A stretch of 64,000 nucleotides of DNA from Oligoflexia bacterium. GTDB taxonomy: Bacteria > Bdellovibrionota > Bacteriovoracia > Bacteriovoracales > Bacteriovoracaceae. The DNA lies in the NCBI GenBank assembly GCA_024229115.1, contig JAAEST010000114.1, positions 86,815 through 150,814 on the forward strand, in the 5' to 3' direction. The notes under the pieces were generated by a model, which saw only the letters and a program-made list of their open reading frames with translations, did no database searches and had not been told where the DNA came from. The translations under genes were made by a program, and so were the position numbers. Below, one piece after another: positions 7,635 to 15,099 of this stretch (position 1 is the first letter of the stretch; each line of letters starts with the position of its first letter).

Positions 7635-8463
7635 TGATGTTTCACCATTCATTGCTATAGCACTCCTAATATTAGTCACTATTGGATTGTTTGGTCTGCA
7701 CAAATATGAGTTTGTGATTAACAACTGGGAATACATAAGAAGTGCGATTTATAAGACACAAAATGCTTTGGTACTTTTTACTCTTTCTGTATTCATAAAT
7801 ATATATATCATTAGCATGATAGCTGAACGATCACTCGGATATAAGAAACAAGGTAGTAAACTTAGAAGTATTAAAAATGAAAAAATTAATTATAAGAATT
7901 TAGCCTTAAAGTCGCTACTCTCATTAACTGGTGTAGTCTTCTTTTACGGGCAAATATTAACATATATTGAAGTTAATACTCTTCCATTTGAACCAATTTT
8001 AGGTGGAATTTACTCTGGCTTTGTAAAGACGGTATTGATGTCGTCTTGTTTGTCATGCTCACTCCTTTTGTTTTGGGTAATCGGTGCTCTTGGTCTTTTT
8101 TCTAGTCTCCTCCAAGGACACCGATTGCCCTCTCTAAAAGAGATAGAAAATCATTTAACACTTGGGACTGTTGGAGAGGAAGAAAGTAACTTTGAGAAAA
8201 AAGTGAATCCGAAATGGGCCTTAATTCCACAAAAAGCTCTTAACGGAAACATTCTTGTAACAGGATCAATTGGTACAGGTAAAACTCAGGGAACGATACT
8301 TAATTTTGCAGAACAGCTTTTTGGTAACAATTTTCACCTTACACCATCATCTCTTGTACTTGACCCTAAAGGGAGTTTTATACCAGAGATAGTCAATATT
8401 CTTAAAAAAAGAGGCGCGCTTAATGATTGCGTTTATTTAGGAGATGCACATGGAAACATTTAA
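7621..8463 (+). CDS. Type IV coupling protein, N-terminal half (VirD4/TraD-like)
   Basis: A 280-residue protein with about four transmembrane segments (near 9-25, 46-66, 97-117 and 130-160), then the start of a VirD4-type ATPase with Walker A GSIGTGKTQ near 215 and the DPKGSF segment near 258. The frame stops right after GDAHGNI, where homologous proteins continue into the NPL-like segment. That continuation is present in the +1 frame at 8,450. The coupling protein is therefore either made as two chains or restored by a +1 shift. It would link the relaxosome to the secretion channel in the inner membrane. Confidence 0.85.
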   Translation: MKSNNDVSPFIAIALLILVTIGLFGLHKYEFVINNWEYIRSAIYKTQNALVLFTLSVFINIYIISMIAERSLGYKKQGSKLRSIKNEKINYKNLALKSLLSLTGVVFFYGQILTYIEVNTLPFEPILGGIYSGFVKTVLMSSCLSCSLLLFWVIGALGLFSSLLQGHRLPSLKEIENHLTLGTVGEEESNFEKKVNPKWALIPQKALNGNILVTGSIGTGKTQGTILNFAEQLFGNNFHLTPSSLVLDPKGSFIPEIVNILKKRGALNDCVYLGDAHGNI

Positions 8464-10666
8464 TCCAGTATATATTGAGCATACACTAAAAGACTCTAAC
8501 TACATTGAAGTAGCAAGTATGATTAGAGCTGCGGCCAAGAACTTTTCAGGGGCTTCTAAGGAATCGCCGATCTGGGAAAACTCAGCATTTAACTTAACTA
8601 AAAATGTTGTGATCTACTGTGCATCTGTACTTGGGTACTTCACTCTTACAGACTGCTATAAAATTATGCTCAAGGCTGATACAGACGAAATTATTGATAA
8701 TTTAAAAGCCGAACTAGCTAGTAATAAGTATGGTCACGAAGAAAGGTTCAATATTCAATGTGCTATACAATACTTTACTGAATATGGACTATTTGAGGAT
8801 AAGTTCAAGTCAGGCGTTTTAGTAACGGCAACTACCTTTTTAAATCAATTCCAAGATTACAAAGCAGCAAAAATATTTTGTCCTAAGTTTGATGACTTAA
8901 CCATCAAGTCAATGGATGAAATTGTTGATTCTGGGAAGATTCTACTTTTCAATGTGAAAAACGAAGCATTGGCCCGTTCGATGGGAACATTCGTAAAGCT
9001 TCACTTTCAAAGGTCTGTTCTGAATAGACTTAAAAATCCAGATCGCTCAAAGAATAGAATGGCAATGATTATAGCTGATGAATACCAAGACCTTGTATCT
9101 GTTGGTCATGGTGGGACTATTGGCGACGATAAGATTTGTGCCAAAGGACGAGAAGCGAATTTTTTCTTTTTAGCTGCATCTCAAAGTATAAACTCTATCC
9201 ACAATTCAATCGGAAACGAAAAAGCAGCAAAAGAATTAATTCAAAACTTTAGAACAAGAATTGCTTGTCATTCATCTGACTTAGAAACCATTAGAAATTT
9301 CAAAGAACTAATTGGTCAGGAAGAAAAAGAGAAAACAAGCCATAGTGTTTCTGAACAATCACAGAAAGCAACAAGAAACTTTGTATTGGGTGGTTTTGAT
9401 TCTAAGAATGCTAACATCAATGAGTCAATTAGCACAAGCAAACAAAAAGAACATCTAGTTACAGGAAAAGAGTTTTCTCAACTTAAATCATTTGAGGCAT
9501 TTGCCCAAGTTTATGATGGAGTTGAAACAAAATTTCACAAATTGTTTTTAAAACCATACTTCTTGAAAAACAAAAGTGTAAAGCATCAAAAAGTATTAAA
9601 TATGCTTAAAAAAGAGAGAGGATTTTCTCTATCAAAGATTCTTCGTACTTTTCAAAGAATGGGAACGACTGCCGCTTGTTTATCAGCACTACTATTATCA
9701 GCTAATACTTTTGCATTTCCAAATGTTTGTTCAGTAGTAAAGGCTCCAGAGTTCAATTCATGTCTGAACTTTAGATATTCGCTTACAACTTGTGGAAGTT
9801 GGCCCTTTATCAGACCATGCTACCGCTTTAGCTATATGGTGCCTCAGACTTTTATTGAAGTAACTACTAAAGCCGGAAGCTCACACTTCACTGCACTTCC
9901 GGGGGCTGCAATTCAATTGGCAGGCTCTAAAGCACTACCTCCATTTGGAACTGAGCATGATGAAGATACGCAGTCCTACCATGCGAGAACAATATCGGTT
10001 CCGTTTGCACAAATTCCATTCAATATGCTTCCATGTGGAGGAACTAGACTTCCTAAGCTCTGCTTTGATGGCATGAGTGAACATATTGCTGAACATTGGT
10101 CAACAGGTGTAAGTGACAAATATCAACCAAACTTCCTTGCGTGGTCATTAGCACCAAAAGCCTGTTTAATTAAAGGAGCAGTAACTTCTGCAACAGGCGG
10201 AACAGATATAACATTTGGTGCTGATTCACCAATGTGTAGTATAAAACTCCCAACAATGCCTAGTTTTCCTCCTTCTAGTCATTCTGCATGTAATGGTTGG
10301 GGTGTCTTCTATCCACGCATGGGTAGTTATAATGGGCCAGCATCTCTCACAGGGGCCTTGATGATCGCTTCACGGATGAAGTCGATCTCATCAGAAGTTT
10401 TTATGGCGACTCCTTCAAGTTTCGGTGAACAATGGCAAATGATTAGCCCCGGCTCCAGTTCATGTTTCCGTGAAGGACAAAATATTGGAATTTTAGACAC
10501 GATTAAAAATGTCAGAGAAATCGGAAGACTAACCAGTGGAAAATTAAATGGACATTTATTTGTAGTTTGGAAGCCAGTTTCTTGTAAAAGAGATATTCCT
10601 TTTTTGGCAACATCAAAAGCTGCAATCGCAGCGATGAAACCAATGTGTGCAGGATTTGGGAATTAA
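8450..10666 (+). CDS. Coupling-protein C-terminal half fused to a TraU-like domain
   Basis: Starting at ATG 8,450 (AGGAG 6 bases before it), this 738-residue chain begins METFNPVY, the natural continuation of the coupling protein. It has Walker B MIIADEYQDL near 205 and the motif LAASQSINSI, ending as an ATPase near residue 380. A hydrophobic stretch resembling a signal peptide (TTAACLSALLLSANTFA, about 404-421) then leads into a Cys-rich domain with CNGWGVFYPR and many paired Cys, resembling TraU and the related PFL_4710-type ICE proteins. One chain would thus place an ATPase in the cytoplasm and a disulfide-rich domain in the periplasm, unless it is cleaved. An internal ATG at 9,601 has no ribosome site. 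Confidence 0.75.
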   Translation: METFNPVYIEHTLKDSNYIEVASMIRAAAKNFSGASKESPIWENSAFNLTKNVVIYCASVLGYFTLTDCYKIMLKADTDEIIDNLKAELASNKYGHEERFNIQCAIQYFTEYGLFEDKFKSGVLVTATTFLNQFQDYKAAKIFCPKFDDLTIKSMDEIVDSGKILLFNVKNEALARSMGTFVKLHFQRSVLNRLKNPDRSKNRMAMIIADEYQDLVSVGHGGTIGDDKICAKGREANFFFLAASQSINSIHNSIGNEKAAKELIQNFRTRIACHSSDLETIRNFKELIGQEEKEKTSHSVSEQSQKATRNFVLGGFDSKNANINESISTSKQKEHLVTGKEFSQLKSFEAFAQVYDGVETKFHKLFLKPYFLKNKSVKHQKVLNMLKKERGFSLSKILRTFQRMGTTAACLSALLLSANTFAFPNVCSVVKAPEFNSCLNFRYSLTTCGSWPFIRPCYRFSYMVPQTFIEVTTKAGSSHFTALPGAAIQLAGSKALPPFGTEHDEDTQSYHARTISVPFAQIPFNMLPCGGTRLPKLCFDGMSEHIAEHWSTGVSDKYQPNFLAWSLAPKACLIKGAVTSATGGTDITFGADSPMCSIKLPTMPSFPPSSHSACNGWGVFYPRMGSYNGPASLTGALMIASRMKSISSEVFMATPSSFGEQWQMISPGSSSCFREGQNIGILDTIKNVREIGRLTSGKLNGHLFVVWKPVSCKRDIPFLATSKAAIAAMKPMCAGFGN

Positions 10667-10667
10667 A

Positions 10668-11813
10668 ATGAGCAATTTAACTATAGAATACAAAGAAACC
10701 AATGAAGAAATGTTGAGTAACAAATCTCCCTATACATCTCTCTTTAGGGATTCTCTTAAAAAGGCATTGGAAGTTAAAGCAAGTGATGTTCATATTGAAC
10801 CTCTTGTTGATGGACTGAATATTAGGATACGTCAAAACGGTGATCTTTTAATATTTAAGAACTTAGAAAAGGAGCACAGGCAAAGCTTTATTCAAGAAGT
10901 GAAAAGGCTTAGTAACTTATCAATTGCTATTAGCAATAAACCTCAAGATAGTAGATTGTCGCTACCTTCATGGAATCTAAGTTTAAGGGTTAATAGTACA
11001 CCTACGATATATGGTGAGAAAATTGTTCTCAGACTATTAGATATGACTACAGACTTTAACCTAGAAACTTCAAATTTAAGTCAAAACGCAATTTCTGACT
11101 TGGAAAGTGCTGCAAAAGAAAAGAATGGAGTCATTATCGTTTCGGGGCCAACTGGAAGCGGAAAGACAAGAACACTTTTTAGTCTTCTCAATTCACTAGA
11201 TAGAAAGAAACTTAACATAGTAAGCCTAGAAGACCCTGTTGAATACACTTTTAAAGGGATTAACCAGATTGAAATAAAGAAATCGCTATCCTTTGCTGAT
11301 GGACTCAGAGCAATTCTAAGGCAAGACCCAGACGTAATACTTGTTGGAGAAATTCGTGATCATGAAACTGCTGACTTGTGTTTCAAGGCAGCAGCAACAG
11401 GCCACTTGGTTATATCTACTTTACACGCAAATAGTGCCACAAAAGTCGTAGAACGATTAATGAATATGGGTGTTGAGGAATATATGCTTCGGTCTAATCT
11501 CAAATTTTCTGCTGCTCAAAGATTGCTGAAAAAGGTTTGCCCACACTGTTCTTCAGACTCCTCGAAGGATGAAGTAGATCAACTAAACAATGAGTTAATG
11601 ATTAACCTTACTAGACTCAGGCAACGGTCATCAGGTTGTAATTATTGTAGCGAAGGAATTATTGGGCGTATTCCAGTAATGGAATACTTAACTAAAGATG
11701 AAATAAATAATAACAGTTCGCCTAGAAGATCATTTCTGAATGAATTAGAAGAAAAAGCTTCTTTAGGGGTAATAGATAAAATGGAGGTAATTAATTTTGC
11801 AAATCATCATTAA
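10668..11813 (+). CDS. GspE/PilB-type secretion ATPase
   Basis: A 381-residue ATPase of the type II secretion/type IV pilus class. The ASDVHIEP start of the N2 domain near 35 is followed by Walker A GPTGSGKT near 160, the Asp box SLEDPVEY, Walker B VILVGEIRD near 222, the His box STLHA near 250 and the four-Cys zinc site CPHC...CNYC (about 291-326). These are hallmarks of GspE/PilB and not VirB11. The N1 domain is missing, so it is shorter than pilus assembly GspE. It starts at ATG 10,668, one base after the preceding stop. It probably powers pilus or channel assembly for conjugation, replacing VirB11. Confidence 0.88.
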   Translation: MSNLTIEYKETNEEMLSNKSPYTSLFRDSLKKALEVKASDVHIEPLVDGLNIRIRQNGDLLIFKNLEKEHRQSFIQEVKRLSNLSIAISNKPQDSRLSLPSWNLSLRVNSTPTIYGEKIVLRLLDMTTDFNLETSNLSQNAISDLESAAKEKNGVIIVSGPTGSGKTRTLFSLLNSLDRKKLNIVSLEDPVEYTFKGINQIEIKKSLSFADGLRAILRQDPDVILVGEIRDHETADLCFKAAATGHLVISTLHANSATKVVERLMNMGVEEYMLRSNLKFSAAQRLLKKVCPHCSSDSSKDEVDQLNNELMINLTRLRQRSSGCNYCSEGIIGRIPVMEYLTKDEINNNSSPRRSFLNELEEKASLGVIDKMEVINFANHH

Positions 11814-12551
11814 ACTAACACTGATTGCATCTTTTTTCCTGCAATCAGTTTATGCCGACGAGTTGAGCTACTTCAACGATGGCATTAACTACTGGCAAAA
11901 AGGAAAAAAGAGCTAGGAACGACGACTACAAACGAGTTCCAAAAAGAAAAGAAGAAAAAAGCGTCTTTCAATTGGTCTAAATACCTAGACCCCAAGAATG
12001 ATGAGTTCTTTAAAGAAGGAGACTACACGCCACCAAAACCTTTTATGGAACTGGCAAGAAATCCTTCAGATAAGAACATCAATAATTGGATCACCTACAA
12101 CAAAAAGAAAAATGCACTAAATCAACGCCTTCAATTAAGGATGCGCGAGTACCTTACTCAAAAAAATGAGCTGACTCCGAAGGTTGCTGAAGTCATAAAA
12201 TCTCGTTCTTTAAGTAAAGAAACAAGATTTGATCCTTCTCGTTTTAGAGTGAGGATGTATTTTGATTCTAAATGTCCACATTGCAAACGAATGTTCAGCA
12301 CTCTTGCTTCACTACAGAAACAAGGAATTTATGTAGAAGCACTCCAGATAGACAATATTCATGTCAAGAAGAGTTCATTTCCCATTCCTGTAAGGAAAGC
12401 AAGTAAGGCAGAAGTAAAAAAGCATAACATTTCCGCAGTTCCTTTCACGCTAATAGCAGATTTAAAAAAGAAAGTTCTTTATCCACCAATAAAAGGATTT
12501 CAGAGCGTCGAATCAATGACTGCATTAATCAGAGAAGGAGAAAAACTATGA
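11797..12551 (+). CDS. Exported thioredoxin-fold protein made by -1 frameshifting (TrbB-like)
   Basis: The full product needs a -1 shift. It starts at TTG 11,797 with GGAGG 9 bases upstream, encodes a signal peptide ending SVYA, then meets a TAG at 11,914. Two codons before the stop lies A-AAA-AAG at 11,904-11,910, the same heptamer as in Escherichia coli dnaX. Slipping back one base joins the exported N-terminus to the open frame running to 12,551, giving about 251 residues with no stops. The C-terminal half has a thioredoxin-like fold with CPHC near residue 158 and a cis-Pro-like AVPFT segment. The unshifted product would be a 39-residue exported peptide. It probably forms or shuffles disulfides in the Cys-rich TraU-like and other periplasmic transfer proteins. 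Confidence 0.75.
11904..11940 (+). promoter_or_regulatory. Programmed -1 frameshift element (copy 1)
   Basis: Slippery A-AAA-AAG (11,904-11,910), then AGC TAG, then a hairpin with stem GGAAC (11,916-11,920) / GTTCC (11,936-11,940) around the 15-base loop GACGACTACAAACGA. The loop differs from that of copy 2 at 15,431 at only two positions, while the stem sequence is different but still paired. Confidence 0.72.
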
Positions 12552-12637
12552 TCTGTAACGTGTGTAAAACAATTATACCTAACGACAACGAAGGTTATTG
12601 CCCTGATTGTCTTAGCCCAATTGAGGAGGAACTATGA
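12548..12637 (+). CDS. 29-residue zinc-ribbon peptide
   Basis: A tiny reading frame whose ATG overlaps the stop of the thioredoxin-like gene (ATGA) and whose stop overlaps the ATG of the pilin gene in the same way. It encodes two CxxC pairs (CNVC and CPDC) separated by 11 residues, exactly a minimal treble-clef/zinc-ribbon layout, and ends in an acidic LSPIEEEL tail. The double translational coupling and the paired Cys make a non-coding origin unlikely. Its function is unknown; a small metal-binding adaptor for assembly or regulation is possible. Confidence 0.6.
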   Translation: MICNVCKTIIPNDNEGYCPDCLSPIEEEL

Positions 12638-13029
12638 ATATGGTTTTAGCAAATTCAATAATTGGCCAAACTAAGAGTTTGGACTTTCAAAATGAAGACC
12701 CAAAGTATCCGCATTTTTGGTTTTGGGTACTATTGGCCTTAGTGACTATGGCATCAGTAGCACATGCTGGGACAAGGATTCCTGGGGCAGATGCCGCAGA
12801 TAAACTTGAAGCAGCAGGAACAGTTCTGAGAATCGTAGATACTGCACTTTTTAAATGGGGTGCAAGATTATTTTCAGGAATCTCAATTCTTTCTGCTGGT
12901 TACAACTTAAAAGAGCAACGATTCGGGGTTGCAATCATTTGTATTGTAGCAGCGATAGTTTTAGGAACAGCTCCAATTTGGGTAGAAAACATCTTCTCAA
13001 TTGGTGGCGGTAACGGAATTTTTAACTAA
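12634..13029 (+). CDS. Pilin-like membrane protein (VirB2/TrbC-type candidate)
   Basis: A 131-residue protein with GAGGAGG directly upstream. It has a long leader with hydrophobic FWFWVLLALVTMASVAHA ending in a plausible signal-peptidase site near residue 46, then a Gly/Ala-rich mature part of about 85 residues with two hydrophobic helices separated by a short basic loop (YNLKEQRFG). This is the size and topology of VirB2/TraA-type conjugative pilins, and it lies directly before the TraL (VirB3) gene as in F-type clusters. Function is assigned from topology and context. Confidence 0.72.
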   Translation: MNMVLANSIIGQTKSLDFQNEDPKYPHFWFWVLLALVTMASVAHAGTRIPGADAADKLEAAGTVLRIVDTALFKWGARLFSGISILSAGYNLKEQRFGVAIICIVAAIVLGTAPIWVENIFSIGGGNGIFN

Positions 13030-13037
13030 GGAACGAT

Positions 13038-13349
13038 ATGTACGATTATACAGAATTAAAAGAAAAACACGGTCGTAAAGTAAGTCAGACTATTGATTCA
13101 CCAATAACAGTATTTGAAATTTGGGAACTTAGTGATGTTTTTATTGCCCTGTTTATTATCTTAATTTTTGGTGTCGTATTTTACTCATGGTGGACAATGT
13201 TTATCCTTCTTACTTTTTTTCTCGGCGTAGGCCCAATAATAAAAAAGAGAAATAACAAAGGAGTATTCCTGCATTGGCCGTATAGAAAGTTAAATATGAC
13301 TTTGCCATCTCTTATTAACCCAAAAGGTAAAAGAAAATACTCAGACTAA
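13038..13349 (+). CDS. TraL-like conjugal transfer protein (VirB3 class)
   Basis: A 103-residue protein with IDSPITVFEIWELSDVF near the start, two close transmembrane segments (about 35-72) and a basic C-terminus containing FLHWPYRKL. The proline-turn entry, paired helices and short aromatic-basic tail match TraL of F-type systems, which sits at the inner membrane and contacts the pilin-handling machinery. It lies 8 bases after the pilin gene and 13 before the next. Start chosen at ATG 13,038 with AAGGA upstream. Confidence 0.8.
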   Translation: MYDYTELKEKHGRKVSQTIDSPITVFEIWELSDVFIALFIILIFGVVFYSWWTMFILLTFFLGVGPIIKKRNNKGVFLHWPYRKLNMTLPSLINPKGKRKYSD

Positions 13350-13362
13350 CTAAGGAGTTCAA

Positions 13363-13584
13363 ATGTCTAAAAATGAAGAAACACAACAATCTAATGGAGG
13401 ATTTTATGCAAGAAGGCCTATTGAAGAAATCAAAGCTTTTAAATCTAAAGATGGAAAATCATTCGTTGTTCAAGTTATTAAAACTTGCGTATTTCCAGTT
13501 AATTATGTTGGTACAATCCTTAAAAACGAAAGTCCATTCAAAACTGGAGCCAGTGAAAAAGAAAATACAGTTAGCGAGCAGTAA
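13363..13584 (+). CDS. Small hypothetical protein before TraE
   Basis: A 73-residue hydrophilic protein with AGGAG upstream of its ATG. It contains a central basic KAFKSKDGKSF stretch and a hydrophobic FVVQVIKTCVFPVNYVG segment, too short for certain membrane insertion. No family recognised. It is one base short of abutting the TraE-like gene, so the two are probably co-translated. It may be a small stabiliser specific to this element. Confidence 0.55.
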   Translation: MSKNEETQQSNGGFYARRPIEEIKAFKSKDGKSFVVQVIKTCVFPVNYVGTILKNESPFKTGASEKENTVSEQ

Positions 13585-13585
13585 T

Positions 13586-14317
13586 ATGATTGGATCAATG
13601 GAGAAAGGTATTGAAGCAGCCCAATTAACAGCACCGCCAGTTGGTACTTTTGAAGGTGTGGATTTATCAGTTATGCCGAAATACATTTGCTTTAAAGCAG
13701 CACTTTTAAAGGAGAAAGTGCTGCTAAAAAACATTATTCTCCTACTCATCGGAGTATTCAGTGTTTATTTCCTAATATCAAGAAATGAAATTAGTGGTCT
13801 TTACACTAAACTTAGAGAAAAGGAATTTATTCTAGCTCCGGGGGTAATTGATTTTACTCCTGCTTCACCACAGTCTGTAACAGATGGTTACGTTGATAAT
13901 GCTGTTATGTCATTTATCAGGACACTCGGAAACACAAATCCCGTAAATATTGATGAGCAATATGCTGATATTGCCAAGTACATGTCTCACGATCTTAAAG
14001 TCAGGTTTGAAATGGAAACGTCAGATTGGGTTGAAACAGTAAAGTTGGAAAATATCTCAGAAGTGCTCAAAGTAACAGATAAGGAAATCATCTCTGATGA
14101 GAAAGGTAACTACAAGGTTGTGGCTATTGTTGTTCGTGAGCGTTATGCAAATAATGAATACCTTGGAAGAACCGATGAAGTTGTTGAAATGCTAATCAAA
14201 TTAGTTCCACCCAAACAAGGAAAACGCTGGTTCCTTCAGATTAATTCCTTAACTAGAACAGAAGCAAATTCTTTTAGAGGGCGTGAACTTAAACCAAACA
14301 AAAAGGTTACGAGGTAA
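13586..14317 (+). CDS. TraE-like transfer protein (VirB8 class)
   Basis: A 243-residue protein with a short cytoplasmic start, one transmembrane segment (about 48-66, NIILLLIGVFSVYFLIS) and a periplasmic domain of about 170 residues. This is the layout of TraE/VirB8 proteins that nucleate the inner-membrane complex. ATG 13,586 is taken as start since it follows the previous stop by one base; a second in-frame ATG at 13,598 is equally possible and neither has a strong ribosome site. An overlapping out-of-frame extension upstream is ignored. It lies before TraK- and TraB-like genes in the normal L-E-K-B order. Confidence 0.82.
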   Translation: MIGSMEKGIEAAQLTAPPVGTFEGVDLSVMPKYICFKAALLKEKVLLKNIILLLIGVFSVYFLISRNEISGLYTKLREKEFILAPGVIDFTPASPQSVTDGYVDNAVMSFIRTLGNTNPVNIDEQYADIAKYMSHDLKVRFEMETSDWVETVKLENISEVLKVTDKEIISDEKGNYKVVAIVVRERYANNEYLGRTDEVVEMLIKLVPPKQGKRWFLQINSLTRTEANSFRGRELKPNKKVTR

Positions 14318-14319
14318 AT

Positions 14320-15099
14320 ATGAGAAATATTTTATACTTAACAATTCTTAGTATCATGGTTTCTTTCTCTGCTAGTGCTAAAGAAGTGTATTACGGAACT
14401 GCACCAGAGCTTGTCAAAATCTCTCAAGAAACGATCTTTAGGTTTCATAAGCAAGTCAGGACAATTTCTCAGGCACAGAGATTTGAAATCAAGCCTGCTG
14501 ATCCTAATGACCCTGATTACTCAGTTTTGTCTATTCGTCCAAGATTTTCCAAAGGCACATCTAAAGTGGCATTTGTTTTGAGTGACGGAACTATCGCAAC
14601 AATAAAGCTAAGGATTGTTAAAGGAAGGAAATCATCAAGTGAACCTTTCTATGATTTAAAGCCAAAAAGTATGTTGATAGATAGAACGGAGAAAAACCTT
14701 CCTGTCATTACAGTTATGGATTTTATGAAATCAATGGATCGTGACGACAATATCGTAGGATATAAAAGAAAAGTGTCTGACTCTTGGGTTTCAACAGGAT
14801 TGATAAAAGGTGTAAAGGCGAAACTAATAAGAACCTATACAGGAAAGGACTACAAAGGTTTTGTAATTGAACTAAAAAACAGATACCGAACTAAAAAATA
14901 TAAAATTGAAGCTGATAAACTAAAATTCAAAGGGGCTTCGCTTGCTATTATCACTCTTGTTGATAGTGATTTACTTCTGCCAAAATCAAAAGGTGTTCAC
15001 AAAACACTCTTAAAGGTTGTAGCAAAGCCCTCAGCTTCAATTGATGATTTAGTTCTTCCCATTTCAGTAGTGATTGAGAAAAAAGGAGGTAAATCATAA
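14320..15099 (+). CDS. TraK-like secretin-related protein (VirB9 class)
   Basis: A 259-residue periplasmic protein with a signal peptide (about 1-20, ending ASAK), a beta-rich N-terminal half and a C-terminal segment of alternating strands. It lies between TraE- and TraB-like genes, the position of TraK in F-type operons, where TraK forms the outer-membrane ring with TraV and TraB. Sequence similarity visible by eye is weak; the call rests on export signal, size, fold impression and gene order. It ends with an ATG overlap into the TraB gene (TAATG). Confidence 0.72.
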   Translation: MRNILYLTILSIMVSFSASAKEVYYGTAPELVKISQETIFRFHKQVRTISQAQRFEIKPADPNDPDYSVLSIRPRFSKGTSKVAFVLSDGTIATIKLRIVKGRKSSSEPFYDLKPKSMLIDRTEKNLPVITVMDFMKSMDRDDNIVGYKRKVSDSWVSTGLIKGVKAKLIRTYTGKDYKGFVIELKNRYRTKKYKIEADKLKFKGASLAIITLVDSDLLLPKSKGVHKTLLKVVAKPSASIDDLVLPISVVIEKKGGKS

